From the NCBI GenBank assembly GCA_031421635.1, contig JANOPA010000066.1, positions 62,001 to 126,000 of the forward strand: a stretch of DNA of 64,000 nucleotides, given 5' to 3'. This DNA is from JAPOKJ01 sp031421635 (GTDB lineage Bacteria; Pseudomonadota; Gammaproteobacteria; Burkholderiales; Burkholderiaceae_E). The notes below the pieces were generated by a model. It was not told the origin of the DNA. It was given only the letters and a program-made list of their open reading frames with translations, and searched no databases. Positions 1 through 9,021 of the stretch are shown piece after piece (the stretch's first letter is position 1; each line of letters starts with the position of its first letter). The translations under genes were made by a program, and so were the position numbers.

Positions 1-1353
1 TTCCAAGGTGAACTCTCTACCGATCAGTGCGGCCTCCGTCTTGTAGGCGCGCGTCGGCGTAGCCGCCATGCCGCCGACGCCGATGCGCACGGATTCGATG
101 ACCTCGCCGACGCCGTTCGAACGAACATTGATCCCAAGGCATACCGCGGAAATATCGTCCTCAAAGCGCTTGGAGACCTTGTAGACGCGGCTTAACTCTC
201 CGGCCATTGCCAAAGGAATAAGCACATGGCTCAGAACCTCATCACTGGCCAACTGAGTAGAGCGGTAGGCCAGATAAAAGTCCTCCAAGGCCATCTCGCG
301 CAAACCGCGAGCTTGGCTGGCGAGTCGAATTTTCGCCCCCAGTGAGATCAGCAAGGGCATCGAGTCTCCAATCGGGGAACCGTTGGCAAGATTGCCGCCC
401 AAGGTTCCAGATTGCCGCACCGGTAAACCGGCAAAGCGACGCGCGAACACGCGGGCTTGAGGCCGGTTATAAACAATGGCTCGGTAGGCATCTTCAAGTC
501 GCACCGCGGCACCGATCTCGAGGTGACCCCGCACGATAACGACGTTCTTCAGATCCTTCACCGAGCTAATATCGATGACTTGCTCAAAGCGCAGACCCTG
601 TTTCGTGACCCACAGACCGACATCGGTGGCGCCGGCCAGTAGTTGGGCGTCGGGATTCGCGCGGCGCTGTTGCAAAAGGGCCTGAAGATTGGCGGGCCGG
701 AAGATTCGTTGCGACGATGTATTGCTTGAAAGTGCGCGCTTTTGGGCTAGCTCCAACAAAGCTGTCTTGATATCTTCTTCAGGTTGCTCAACACGAGGCA
801 AGCGCATCATGGCTTGAGCTGCGTCGAGGATGGGTCGATAGCCAGTGCAGCGGCACAGATTGCCAGATAAGGCGGCGACGGCGCCTTGGCGGTCAACGAG
901 CTGAGTGGACGAGCCTTGGTAAAGCGCAAACAAGGACATCACGAAACCGGGTGTACAAAAGCCGCATTGCGAACCGTGCGCCTCGAGCATCGCTTGTTGA
1001 ACAGGATGCAGTGCAGCCTGAGTAGGCGATGCGGACAAATCTTCCACCGTCCACAAGGCGCAGCCATCGATTTGATGCGCGAAGCGTATGCAACTATTGA
1101 TGGCCCGAAAACGAAGGGGACGAGATTCATCTTCAAGTTCGGCAATCACCACGGTACATGCTCCGCAATCACCTTCAGCGCAGCCCTCTTTCGTGCCGCG
1201 GGCGTCGAGAGCTTCGGCCGATCTTAAGTACTCGAGCAGGGTTTGGTTCGGGGCGGGGTGTGTGATGACTTGGATACGGCCAGCTCGCCAGAAGCGAATC
1301 GGCGTGGTGCACACATTACCTTGGTCAGTTGGAGTAGGAGCTGATTCACTCAT
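1..1353 (-). CDS. xdhA: Xanthine dehydrogenase small subunit (2Fe-2S/FAD), 3' end outside window
   Basis: This reads as one open frame of 451 codons from ATG at 1353 down to base 1, with no stop, so the C-terminus lies left of the window. The N-terminal ferredoxin-like domain carries Cys58, Cys63, Cys66 and Cys88. The second 2Fe-2S domain carries Cys130/Cys133 and Cys167/Cys169 (GFCTPG and NLCRCTGYRP). The FAD-binding domain follows from about residue 220, with LLAGATD near 240 and TLGGNLANGSPIGDS near 320. This is the XdhA architecture, which passes electrons from the molybdenum subunit (XdhB, expected to the left) via the iron-sulfur clusters to FAD while hypoxanthine and xanthine are oxidised to urate. 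Such proteins are usually close to 480-500 residues, so only a short tail should be missing. The gene diverges from a decayed LysR gene and a purine-type ABC transporter, which fits purine catabolism. Confidence 0.93.
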   Translation of the reverse strand, partial: MSESAPTPTDQGNVCTTPIRFWRAGRIQVITHPAPNQTLLEYLRSAEALDARGTKEGCAEGDCGACTVVIAELEDESRPLRFRAINSCIRFAHQIDGCALWTVEDLSASPTQAALHPVQQAMLEAHGSQCGFCTPGFVMSLFALYQGSSTQLVDRQGAVAALSGNLCRCTGYRPILDAAQAMMRLPRVEQPEEDIKTALLELAQKRALSSNTSSQRIFRPANLQALLQQRRANPDAQLLAGATDVGLWVTKQGLRFEQVIDISSVKDLKNVVIVRGHLEIGAAVRLEDAYRAIVYNRPQARVFARRFAGLPVRQSGTLGGNLANGSPIGDSMPLLISLGAKIRLASQARGLREMALEDFYLAYRSTQLASDEVLSHVLIPLAMAGELSRVYKVSKRFEDDISAVCLGINVRSNGVGEVIESVRIGVGGMAATPTRAYKTEAALIGREFTLE

Positions 1354-1469
1354 GACTGCGATGTTAGAGCCAGGGCCAGAAATTAGCGAGACAATATAAT
1401 ATTTTCAACATAGTACCAAGATGTAAATGAGTATTAAGCGGGTTGAAGTGGCCGCAAGGACATGTCGTA
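1354..1469. promoter_or_regulatory. Short divergent intergenic region upstream of xdhA
   Basis: This gap separates the xdhA start (1353, leftward) from the ATG of the decayed LysR gene (1470, rightward). It contains the most AT-rich stretch of the neighbourhood, around 1390-1430, including the 11-bp palindrome AATATAATATT at about 1394-1404. It probably carries the xdhA promoter. I could not assign -35/-10 boxes with confidence. Confidence 0.3.
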
Positions 1470-1954
1470 ATGAGCGCACTAAAGGTTCGTCACCTACAAG
1501 TACGCCATCAGCTTTTAGGCACTCAGAGCATTTCGAAAACGGCATGGGTAATGGAGATGCACCAGTCTGGGGGTCAGTGCGGTACTGGCAAAATTGCCTG
1601 ACAGCTCGGTGACCCCATTTTGGTGCGCGCAGGATCACTTATGGTGATGACCGAGCGGGCGCAGCCGAGGTTAGTGAGATTGACGAGTATCTTGCGTTGC
1701 AAGGCTTGCATCGCCATGTATCCGCCCGAGTACCGCACTTTAGTCTAACTGAATGGATCATGGCACATAGCTTGCTAGGCCTTACGAGTGAGCGACGTTT
1801 TTGTTTTCGGTTCGTTGGCCAGTGGCCTGTTAGGATTGCAAGCTGGGCAGTACAGTGTCCACCGCTTCGCTAGTATCAACTTTGGCGCACGCGTACCCAT
1901 CGTTCGTCGCGCAGTAAGTGGCTGCAAGAAATGGTGTGGCAGGCGAGCGCCTAA
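1470..1954 (+). pseudogene. Decayed LysR-family regulator (internal deletion and two in-frame stops)
   Basis: From ATG 1470 the frame reads like a LysR helix-turn-helix domain: LKVRHLQ, then QSISKTAWVMEMHQS. It is interrupted by TGA at 1599-1601, where the family usually has Arg. It then continues in the same frame as QLGDPILVRAG and MTERAQPRL, the typical end of the HTH domain. Near 1690 the match moves to another frame and continues with the effector-domain end: YLALQGLHRHVSARVPHF, a TAG at 1871-1873, then YQLWRTRTHR and KWLQEMVWQ, ending at TAA 1952-1954. Roughly 100 or more residues of the effector domain are missing at the frame junction. It lies between xdhA and the purine transporter, where a LysR activator would be expected. 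It ends just before the proposed ATPase start at 1969. The family call rests on motif recognition. Confidence 0.72.
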
Positions 1955-1968
1955 CTGCCCAACCTGAA

Positions 1969-3522
1969 ATGAGTGGTGAAAAGGATTTGTTGAACATTCC
2001 CCGCCTTGAGTTAAGTCAGATCAGCAAACGCTACCCTGCTGTGCTGGCGAACGACGGAATTTCGCTGCGCGTCATGCCTGGGGAAATTCACGCCGTACTT
2101 GGTGAAAACGGTGCGGGTAAGTCTACATTGATGAAGATAATTTATGGTGCGGTTCGGCCAGACTCCGGCACGATGAGCTTTAACGGCCAGCCGGTGTTTG
2201 TTCGTAACCCGCAAGCGGCTCGAGCGATGGGCATCAGTATGGTGTTTCAGCATTTCTCGCTATTTGACACCCTGACCGTGGCTGAGAATATTTGGTTAGG
2301 GTTGGATAAGCGACAAAGCCTCGCCGAGGTCGCGCAAGGGATCAAAGCCAAGGCTTCGGAATACGGCCTGGATCTTGAGCCCATGCGCCCGGTGCATACT
2401 TTATCTGTGGGCGAGCGGCAAAGGGTGGAGATCGTGCGGGCTCTGCTCACTGAGCCGAAATTACTGATCCTGGACGAGCCCACTTCCGTGCTTACACCCC
2501 AGGCTGTCGAAAAACTTTTCACGACCCTCAGAAAACTTGCGGCGACCGGCTGTAGCATTTTGTACATTAGCCATAAGCTCGATGAAATTCGTACTCTCTG
2601 TTCGGCCTGTACGGTGTTACGTTCTGGAAAAAAGACGGGCTTTGTCGATCCGCGTCAGGAAAGCAATGTGAGCTTGTCGCGTCTGATGATTGGCGCGGAA
2701 CCTCCAAAGTTGCAACATCGGGAAACAACCTTGGGTGATATTGCCTTATCGGTTGAGGCACTGAGTCTCGCCAAACGCGACCCCTTTGCCGTCGAATTGC
2801 TGGAGGTTAATATGCAATTGCGACAAGGCGAAATTCTGGGTATTGCTGGAGTTTCAGGTAACGGTCAAAAAGAACTCTTGGCTTGTTTGTCGGGTGAGGA
2901 GGGTCGCGAACCTCCCGGTGCCGTCAAACTCTTCAACCGGCCCATCGGCGGTAAAAACGCGGCTGAGCGACGTCGTGCCGGCCTCCGTTTTATTCCGGAA
3001 GAGCGCCTAGGCCGGGGCGCGGTCCCGACGATGAGCTTAACCGAGAATACGCTCTTGACGCGCGCCGAAGGCCTGAGCACTCAGCCTTGGGCGCGGGCAC
3101 TCTTTGGGGGCTTGGTGCAATGGGCGGTGGTCAAACGCCAGGCTGCAAACCTGATCGAGCGCTTTTTTGTAAAGGCTGGAGGCCCACAGGCCGATGCCAA
3201 GAGTTTGTCGGGGGGTAATTTGCAAAAATTCATTGTCGGCCGTGAGATTGATGCACGCCCGAAAGTCTTGATCGTTTCGCAGCCCACTTGGGGAGTGGAT
3301 GTTGGCGCGGCCGCGCAAATCAGAGCCGAGCTACTCGCGTTGCGCGATGAAGGCTGTGCCGTGTTAGTCGTCTCAGAAGAGCTGGACGAACTATTCGAGA
3401 TCTGTGATCGCATGCATGTGATCTCGAAAGGGCGCTTGTCGCCAAGTATCGCCTCGCGCGAGGCGAATGTTGACCTGATTGGGCAATGGATGAGTGGTTT
3501 GTGGACGAAGGTACATGTTTAA
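1969..3522 (+). CDS. ABC transporter ATPase, nucleoside/purine (BMP-receptor) family
   Basis: The product is a 517-residue double-ATPase subunit of the simple sugar/nucleoside type. The first domain has Walker A GENGAGKST (about 45-53), the signature LSVGERQRVE and Walker B LILDEPTSVLTP. The second domain has a degenerate P-loop (GVSGNGQKEL) and the signature LSGGNLQKFIVGRE, as usual in this family, where the second site is weak. I chose ATG 1969 because the frame upstream (GTG 1918) overlaps the decayed LysR gene, and the conserved domain starts at IPRLELSQISKRYP. Its stop overlaps the next permease start by 8 bases, so the subunits are translationally coupled. With two permeases and a BMP lipoprotein it would drive import of nucleosides or purine bases. 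The substrate is inferred from the neighbouring adenine deaminase and xdhA. Confidence 0.9.
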   Translation: MSGEKDLLNIPRLELSQISKRYPAVLANDGISLRVMPGEIHAVLGENGAGKSTLMKIIYGAVRPDSGTMSFNGQPVFVRNPQAARAMGISMVFQHFSLFDTLTVAENIWLGLDKRQSLAEVAQGIKAKASEYGLDLEPMRPVHTLSVGERQRVEIVRALLTEPKLLILDEPTSVLTPQAVEKLFTTLRKLAATGCSILYISHKLDEIRTLCSACTVLRSGKKTGFVDPRQESNVSLSRLMIGAEPPKLQHRETTLGDIALSVEALSLAKRDPFAVELLEVNMQLRQGEILGIAGVSGNGQKELLACLSGEEGREPPGAVKLFNRPIGGKNAAERRRAGLRFIPEERLGRGAVPTMSLTENTLLTRAEGLSTQPWARALFGGLVQWAVVKRQAANLIERFFVKAGGPQADAKSLSGGNLQKFIVGREIDARPKVLIVSQPTWGVDVGAAAQIRAELLALRDEGCAVLVVSEELDELFEICDRMHVISKGRLSPSIASREANVDLIGQWMSGLWTKVHV

Positions 3523-4600
3523 ACTGGAAGCCCGCAGTGCTCCCTCGCAGTTCTGGGCCTATGCCTCGCCCCTGCTCGCGCTGCTAATCACGGTGGTGAT
3601 CGCGGTGCTTTTATTTTTAAGCCTGGGCAAAGATCCGGTCAAGGGCCTGTCGGCGTTTTTCTATGAGCCTATGAAAAATGTTTACCAACTGACCGAATTG
3701 GGCATTAAGGCCACGCCACTGATTCTCTGTGCGCTAGGTTTATCGATTTGTTATCGCTCTAATGTCTGGAACATCGGTGCCGAGGGTCAATATTTAATGG
3801 GGGCCATCTTTGGGGGTGGCGTCGCGCTATGGGTGACTACGATGGGTGCCAAGCCGGGAGGTTGGATTATTGCGGTAATGCTTATCGCAGGCATGTGCGG
3901 GGGCATATTTTGGGCAGGCCTGGTGGCCTTGCTCAAGGATCGCTTCAATGCCAGCGAAATCTTGGTCAGCTTAATGTTGGTCTATGTCGCAAACCTTCTG
4001 TTGAGCTATCTTGTGTTTGGCCCCTGGAAAGACCCCTTGGGGTTCAACTTTCCCCAAACCAAAACCTTCGATGAAGTCGTAACCATGCCTAAACTGATTT
4101 CACCGGGGCGCCTGCATTGGGGCTTCGTGTTGGCACTCATCATGGTCGGCCTAGTGTGGTTCTTCATGGCCAAAACTTTTGCCGGTTTCAAGCTTAGGGT
4201 CGGTGGCCTTGCCCCTATGGCCGCACGTTATGCCGGTTTTTCAAATCGTCGCGCCCTCTGGACAGCATTACTGATTTCCGGCGCCTTGGCTGGATTGGCT
4301 GGGGCGATGGAGGCTACCGGACCACTCGGACAACTGACACCCTATGTGTCCACCGGTTATGGATTCACCGCGATTATCGTGGCCTTCTTGGGGCGTTTGC
4401 ATCCTCTCGGTTGCGTATTTGCGAGCATTTTATTGTCCATGTTTCTCATTGGCGGTGAATTGGCGCAGTCTCGCCTTGGCCTGCCAAATGCCATCACGGG
4501 TGTTTTTCAGGGTCTGCTCTTGTTTGCGCTTCTGGCCTGCGATACCTTGATTAATTTCCGCGTGAAACTCACCGCTCCCTTGGCGCACCAACATGCTTAG
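3515..4600 (+). CDS. ABC transporter permease 1, nucleoside/purine family
   Basis: This is a 361-residue polytopic inner-membrane protein with a first membrane segment at about residues 17-40 and roughly eight to ten hydrophobic segments. It has the family motif around NVWNIGAEGQYLMGAIFGG (near residue 90), followed by SEILVSLMLVY and GFSNRRALW. These features match the BPD_transp_2 permeases that work with BMP-type receptors. ATG 3515 is preferred over an upstream in-frame GTG (3494) because it gives a short overlap with the ATPase stop and a sensible N-terminus. It should form a heterodimeric channel with the next permease (4613-5533), only 12 bases downstream. Confidence 0.88.
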   Translation: MFKLEARSAPSQFWAYASPLLALLITVVIAVLLFLSLGKDPVKGLSAFFYEPMKNVYQLTELGIKATPLILCALGLSICYRSNVWNIGAEGQYLMGAIFGGGVALWVTTMGAKPGGWIIAVMLIAGMCGGIFWAGLVALLKDRFNASEILVSLMLVYVANLLLSYLVFGPWKDPLGFNFPQTKTFDEVVTMPKLISPGRLHWGFVLALIMVGLVWFFMAKTFAGFKLRVGGLAPMAARYAGFSNRRALWTALLISGALAGLAGAMEATGPLGQLTPYVSTGYGFTAIIVAFLGRLHPLGCVFASILLSMFLIGGELAQSRLGLPNAITGVFQGLLLFALLACDTLINFRVKLTAPLAHQHA

Positions 4601-4612
4601 GCAGGCTCACTG

Positions 4613-5533
4613 ATGAACGAATTCGCCTTACTCATTGCCGCCACGTTGAACGCTGGAACGCCTCTCGCAGTGGCCGGTCTTGGACTCCTGATCAATGAGC
4701 GCGCCGGTGTTTTGAACCTGGGCGCTGAGGGCATGATGCTGATGGCGGCGGTGGCCGGGTTTGCGATTGCCTTCCATACCCAAAATGATTTTTTGGCCAT
4801 GGCGGGTGGCGCCGCGATGGGCGCGGCCTTTGCTGCTCTCTTTGGTTTTCTGGTGATTTGGCTGAACACCAATCAATACGCCACCGGGCTTGCTCTGAGC
4901 TTGCTGGGCACGGGCTTGTCGGCCTTCGTGGGCACCGGTTACGTGGGGAAGAAACTGGCTGATAAAGCAGCAATGGTCACCCCAGGGTTGTCGGAACTAC
5001 CCTTTTTTGGCCCAGCGGTTTTTAAACAAAACCCTTTCGTTTATGTCACGGTAGCCCTCACCTTCGCAACGGTTTGGTTTCTTTACAAATCACGAGCTGG
5101 ACTGACCTTGCGAGCGGTTGGCGAGTCGCCCGAATCCGCTCATGCGCTAGGGCTTCCGGTAAGATTGATCCGGCTCGCTGCGGTTATGGTCGGAGGTGCC
5201 TTTTGTGGCTTGGCGGGCGCTTATTTGGCGGTCGTGTACACGCCCCTGTGGGTTGAAGGGATGACCGCTGGTCGAGGGTGGATCGCTCTCGCGCTCACCA
5301 CCTTTGCCACTTGGCGTCCGACCCGGGTTTTGCTGGGAGCCTATTTGTTTGGCGGAGTGACTATGCTACAGCTTCACTTGCAAGGCCTGGGGGTGCAAAT
5401 CGCCAGCCAGTTAATGGGCATGTTGCCTTACCTTGCCACCATTGTGGTCTTGGCACTGATTTCTCGCAACCCCGAATGGATTCGCGTTAACATGCCCGCA
5501 TCACTCGGTAAGCCATTTTATCCAGGGAGCTAA
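4613..5533 (+). CDS. ABC transporter permease 2, nucleoside/purine family
   Basis: This is a 306-residue membrane protein of the same permease family, shorter than permease 1. The motif INERAGVLNLGAEGMMLMAA lies near residues 25-45. GLTLRAVGESPESAHALGL near 170 is the cytoplasmic coupling loop typical of this family, and long hydrophobic segments surround both. It starts at ATG 4613, 12 bases after permease 1, and is followed 65 bases later by the BMP receptor gene. The four genes form one rightward operon. The second permease of BMP systems usually looks like this, so the assignment to the same transporter is firm; the precise substrate is not shown by the sequence. Confidence 0.88.
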   Translation: MNEFALLIAATLNAGTPLAVAGLGLLINERAGVLNLGAEGMMLMAAVAGFAIAFHTQNDFLAMAGGAAMGAAFAALFGFLVIWLNTNQYATGLALSLLGTGLSAFVGTGYVGKKLADKAAMVTPGLSELPFFGPAVFKQNPFVYVTVALTFATVWFLYKSRAGLTLRAVGESPESAHALGLPVRLIRLAAVMVGGAFCGLAGAYLAVVYTPLWVEGMTAGRGWIALALTTFATWRPTRVLLGAYLFGGVTMLQLHLQGLGVQIASQLMGMLPYLATIVVLALISRNPEWIRVNMPASLGKPFYPGS

Positions 5534-5598
5534 CCGTTTCACTAGCCCTCAGAATGTTCATTTTAATTTGTTGTTCTCGAAAAAGCCTAGGAGAGTTT

Positions 5599-6768
5599 AT
5601 GTCGGATTTTATGAAGCGCTCAACCTTGCGCACGTTTGGATTGGCTGCCCTTGTGGCCACCGGTGTGTTGATCGGTTGCAGTAAAAAGGAAGAAGCCAAG
5701 CCTGCCGCTCCGGCCACAGCACCCGCTGCGGCGGCACCGGCACCGGCTCCTGCCGCAGGCGAGCCGTTCAAGGCCGCTTGGGTGTATGTAGGCCCCGTTG
5801 GCGACGCTGGTTGGACCTATGCCCACGACTTAGGTCGCAAAGCGGTCGAGGCTGAGTTTGGCGATAAAGTCAAAACCAGTATTGTTGAAAAAGTGCCCGA
5901 GGGTGCCGACGCCGAGCGCGTGATTCGCGACTTAGCGACACAAGGCAATAAGGTCATTTTTGCAACCAGCTTTGGCTACATGGAGCCGATGCTGAAAGTG
6001 GCCAAGGACTTTCCAAATGTTAAGTTCGAACATGCGACCGGGTACAAAACCGCCGACAACATGCGCGTCTACGATGCCCGGTTTTATCAAGATGCTTATG
6101 TCGCCGGGATTATCGCCGGCAAGATGACCAAATCCAATACGCTTGGGTTTGTGGGTTCCTTCCCGATTCCCGAGGTGGTGCGCAACATTAATGCCTTCAC
6201 CATGGGAGCATTGAGCGTCAACCCGAAGGTCAAGACCAAGGTGGTTTGGGTATCAACGTGGTTTGATCCGCCCAAGGAAAGTGAAGCTGCCCAGAGCCTG
6301 ATTAATCAAGGTGCTGACGTGCTCCTTCAAAACACCGATTCGACCGCGGTGCTTCAAACCGCAGAGAAAAATGGCAAGTACGCCTTTGGTTGGGATAGCG
6401 ACATGAGCGCCTTCGCGGCCAAGGCCCACCTGGCGTCGGCGATTGTCAGCTGGGGTCCTTATTACAGCAAGGCCATCAAAGAGGCCATGGATGGCTCTTG
6501 GAAAACCGGCGTGACCCGCTGGGGCATGAAGGAAGGGCAGAACGACTTGGTGAAGATTGCCGAAGGTGTTCCGGCCGATGTGCAAGCCAAAGTGAAGGAA
6601 ATAAAAGAAGCCATTAAAGCCGGCACCTTCGAAGTGTTCACCGGGCCGTTGGTAGATAACACTGGTAAAGAACGTCTCGCGAAAGATGTCAAAGCAGATG
6701 ACGACTTTAAAGGCAAGATCGACTTCTATGTCAACGGCGTTGAAGGGGCATTGCCCGACAAGAAGTAG
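5599..6768 (+). CDS. BMP-family purine/nucleoside-binding lipoprotein
   Basis: The product is a 389-residue substrate receptor of the BMP (Med/PnrA-like) family. It starts at ATG 5599 behind AGGAGAG; an upstream in-frame start at 5554 is less likely. The signal peptide ends in a lipobox (LIGC, Cys27). A low-complexity linker rich in Ala and Pro follows (residues 34-56), before the receptor domain begins at FKAAWVYVGPVGDAGWTY. Conserved blocks include GADAERVIRDLATQG, TSFGYMEP and WFDPPKESEAA. Lipid anchoring of a transporter receptor is less usual in Gram-negatives. The long linker would let the receptor reach the permease or span periplasmic distance. A second BMP receptor (15154-16275) is clearly related but lacks the lipobox. 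Confidence 0.9.
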   Translation: MSDFMKRSTLRTFGLAALVATGVLIGCSKKEEAKPAAPATAPAAAAPAPAPAAGEPFKAAWVYVGPVGDAGWTYAHDLGRKAVEAEFGDKVKTSIVEKVPEGADAERVIRDLATQGNKVIFATSFGYMEPMLKVAKDFPNVKFEHATGYKTADNMRVYDARFYQDAYVAGIIAGKMTKSNTLGFVGSFPIPEVVRNINAFTMGALSVNPKVKTKVVWVSTWFDPPKESEAAQSLINQGADVLLQNTDSTAVLQTAEKNGKYAFGWDSDMSAFAAKAHLASAIVSWGPYYSKAIKEAMDGSWKTGVTRWGMKEGQNDLVKIAEGVPADVQAKVKEIKEAIKAGTFEVFTGPLVDNTGKERLAKDVKADDDFKGKIDFYVNGVEGALPDKK

Positions 6769-6879
6769 AAAGAAATATCGTACCGTGGTCAATTTGTCCG
6801 AATTGGCTACAGTCTGATTGATTCACGCTGTGTGTTAGGCCGGGTCTGGGCGAGCAAAACCGATGATTGAGCAACATCA

Positions 6880-7944
6880 GTGATCGAACAAAATCATTGG
6901 CATCCCGTTGCCGCGATCAATGCCGTGGGTACGACACCCCACGCCGTAAAGCTCCTGGATCAGGCACTAGTGCTGTGGCGTGACCAGGGCAACGTGGTGC
7001 ACGCTTTTTCCGATCAGTGCCCTCATCGCGGCGCGCGTTTGAGTCTCGGTCGCGTCGTTGAGGGCCGCCTCGAGTGCGCCTATCATGGCTGGCAATTTGA
7101 TGGCCAAGCACAATGCCGAAAGATTCCCGCAACACCCCAGCTTTCCCCGAGCCCATCGTTGAAAGCCTGCCACTATCAGACAAGGCTCGCTTACGATTTG
7201 ATTTGGGTGCGGATGAATTCAATTGCACAAAACGAAACTGTACAAATTCAAGCGCCTCAACTTCAGGCCGACTCAGCGTCTCGCTTATCCGGCGCGCCAC
7301 ATCCCATTCACAATCTAGATTTGCCGATATTTGCGGCAGAGCATGACCCGAGGCTTCGCAAGACCGGCTGCGGTCCCTACTGGGTCGACACCAGTGCGCC
7401 ACGCATTGTCGAAAATTTTTTAGATATGGCCCATTTCGGCTTCGTTCATGAACATTGGTTAGGGGACCGCGCTCATACAACTCAGGTGCCCTATCTGGTC
7501 AAAGAGACGGATACCGGTTTATTGTCCACCCAATGTTTTGCCTGGCAGCCGAAGAGTAGTGTGCAGGCAACGGGGGGAAGTATGGTGGAGTACACGTACG
7601 AGGTAGTCTCGCCCTATTGCGCAGTACTGACCAAATTTCCTGAAGCGACGCAGGTCGCCATTGCAGACTTCAAGGAGTCTATCGCCTTATTTGTATGTCC
7701 TGTGGCGCCCGAGCGAAGCTTGGTTTGGTTTCGATTAGCGATGAATGATTTCGTATCGCCCGATCAAGAACTTCGAGCGTTTCAAGACACGATTTTTTCA
7801 CAGGACAAACCTATCCTTGAATCGCAAACGCCTAAACGCCTGCCGCTTGATCCCAAGGCCGAAATGCACAGTGCGGCCGATAGGGCTTCGGTCGCCTACA
7901 GGCGTTACCTCAAGCGTCTTGGTATCCAGTTTGGCGTATGTTGA
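6880..7944 (+). CDS. Rieske non-heme iron oxygenase, NdmA-like; possible purine demethylase
   Basis: This is a 354-residue oxygenase alpha subunit that starts at GTG 6880. The Rieske centre is Cys47-Pro-His49 and Cys66-x2-His69 (CPHRG and CAYHGWQFD). The mononuclear iron site is Asp182-x2-His185-x4-His190 within NFLDMAHFGFVH. The C-terminal block FSQDKPILESQTPKRLP and AYRRYLKRLG resembles the methylxanthine N-demethylases NdmA/NdmB as I remember them, and also other vanillate-demethylase-like members. It sits between a purine-type ABC transporter and adenine deaminase, 10 bases upstream of the latter, so a substituted purine is a reasonable substrate guess. No reductase partner is encoded in the window. 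Family assignment is firm; the purine substrate is inference. Confidence 0.85.
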   Translation: MIEQNHWHPVAAINAVGTTPHAVKLLDQALVLWRDQGNVVHAFSDQCPHRGARLSLGRVVEGRLECAYHGWQFDGQAQCRKIPATPQLSPSPSLKACHYQTRLAYDLIWVRMNSIAQNETVQIQAPQLQADSASRLSGAPHPIHNLDLPIFAAEHDPRLRKTGCGPYWVDTSAPRIVENFLDMAHFGFVHEHWLGDRAHTTQVPYLVKETDTGLLSTQCFAWQPKSSVQATGGSMVEYTYEVVSPYCAVLTKFPEATQVAIADFKESIALFVCPVAPERSLVWFRLAMNDFVSPDQELRAFQDTIFSQDKPILESQTPKRLPLDPKAEMHSAADRASVAYRRYLKRLGIQFGVC

Positions 7945-7953
7945 GAGTACGAG

Positions 7954-9015
7954 ATGAGCCCCTTCAACCCCGACCCGCGCATTGATTTCTCCGTGAGCAA
8001 GGCTTGGCCGCTCACGAAGCTCGTCTGTGGAATGCCAAAAGCTGAACTTCATTTGCATATTGAAGGCTCACTTGAGCCAGAAATGATGTTCGCGCTGGCG
8101 CAAAAGAACCAAATTCAGCTACCCTTTACGAGTGTAGAAGCTTTGCGCGCAGCCTATGCGTTTCAAGACCTTCAGTCCTTCCTGGATATCTATTACGCAG
8201 GCGCGAGCGTCCTTATCTCGGAAAATGACTTCTTTGACATGGCCTGGGCCTATCTGCTGCGCGCTGCAACCGAGAATATTGTTCGCGCTGAAATCTTCTT
8301 TGATCCTCAGACGCATACCGAGCGAGGCGTCGCCCTGGGTACCGTGATCCAAGGCTTGAGTCGTGCTCTAGCTAAAGCGCGCGCCGAGCTTGGCGTGGAA
8401 GGTGCGCTCATCCTTTGCTTTTTGCGCCACCTCTCGGAGGCTTCTGCGCTTGAAACACTCGAGGCGGCCCGGCCCTTTCGAGCGCACTTACTGGGCGTTG
8501 GCCTGGACTCCAGCGAGCGCGGGCATCCACCTGAAAAATTCAAGCAGGTGTTCGCTAAAGCTGTAGCGATGGGCCTGGAGCTCGTCGCGCATGCGGGTGA
8601 GGAAGGTCCACCCGAATACATTTGGAGTGCGCTTGAGCAACTTCAGGTGACCAGAATTGATCACGGTGTGCGCTGTATTGAGGATCCTCAATTGGTGAAG
8701 CACCTGGCTTCGGTGCGCATTCCTTTGACGGTGTGCCCACTTTCGAATATTAAACTGAGAGTCTTCAAAACTATGGCCGAGCATAACCTCGGGCGCCTGC
8801 TTGAAGAGGGTCTTTGCATCACCTTGAATTCGGATGATCCCGCTTACTTTGGAGGCTATCTCAATCAAAACTTTGTCGCAACCTTCGAGGCTTTGGCATT
8901 GACCGCTCGAGATGCCTGGCAGTTAGCGGCCAATAGCTTCGAAGCGAGCTTCGCGTCGCCCGAGCAAAAAGCACGATGGGTGAAACGATTAGATCAGTTC
9001 TTCCTCACGCAGTAG
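7954..9015 (+). CDS. Adenine deaminase (adenosine-deaminase-like type)
   Basis: This is a 353-residue cytosolic zinc hydrolase of the adenosine deaminase superfamily. Metal and catalytic motifs are visible: HLH at 33-35 (KAELHLHIEGSLEPE), VAHAGEEGPPEYIW, RIDHGVR, CPLSNIKL and NSDDPAYFGGY. The blocks YYAGASVL, EIFFDPQTHTERGV and GLDSSERGHPPEKF are those of the proteobacterial subgroup shown to deaminate adenine rather than adenosine. It should therefore convert adenine to hypoxanthine plus ammonia, feeding xanthine dehydrogenase. It starts at ATG 7954 and is probably cotranscribed with the Rieske oxygenase. It converges with the hemerythrin gene with only 6 bases between stop codons. Confidence 0.92.
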   Translation: MSPFNPDPRIDFSVSKAWPLTKLVCGMPKAELHLHIEGSLEPEMMFALAQKNQIQLPFTSVEALRAAYAFQDLQSFLDIYYAGASVLISENDFFDMAWAYLLRAATENIVRAEIFFDPQTHTERGVALGTVIQGLSRALAKARAELGVEGALILCFLRHLSEASALETLEAARPFRAHLLGVGLDSSERGHPPEKFKQVFAKAVAMGLELVAHAGEEGPPEYIWSALEQLQVTRIDHGVRCIEDPQLVKHLASVRIPLTVCPLSNIKLRVFKTMAEHNLGRLLEEGLCITLNSDDPAYFGGYLNQNFVATFEALALTARDAWQLAANSFEASFASPEQKARWVKRLDQFFLTQ

Positions 9016-9021
9016 GAAGAC

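Noticed and set aside
1570..1616. Nested inverted repeats (GGGGTCA/TGACCCC around GGCAA/TTGCC) suggesting an IS21-type end
   Set aside because: The stretch reads as part of the decayed LysR HTH domain, and no transposase remnant or target duplication is visible.
6253..6792. Long minus-strand open frame (179 codons) opposite the BMP receptor
   Set aside because: It is a shadow of the receptor's codon pattern, without a ribosome binding site or recognisable domain.
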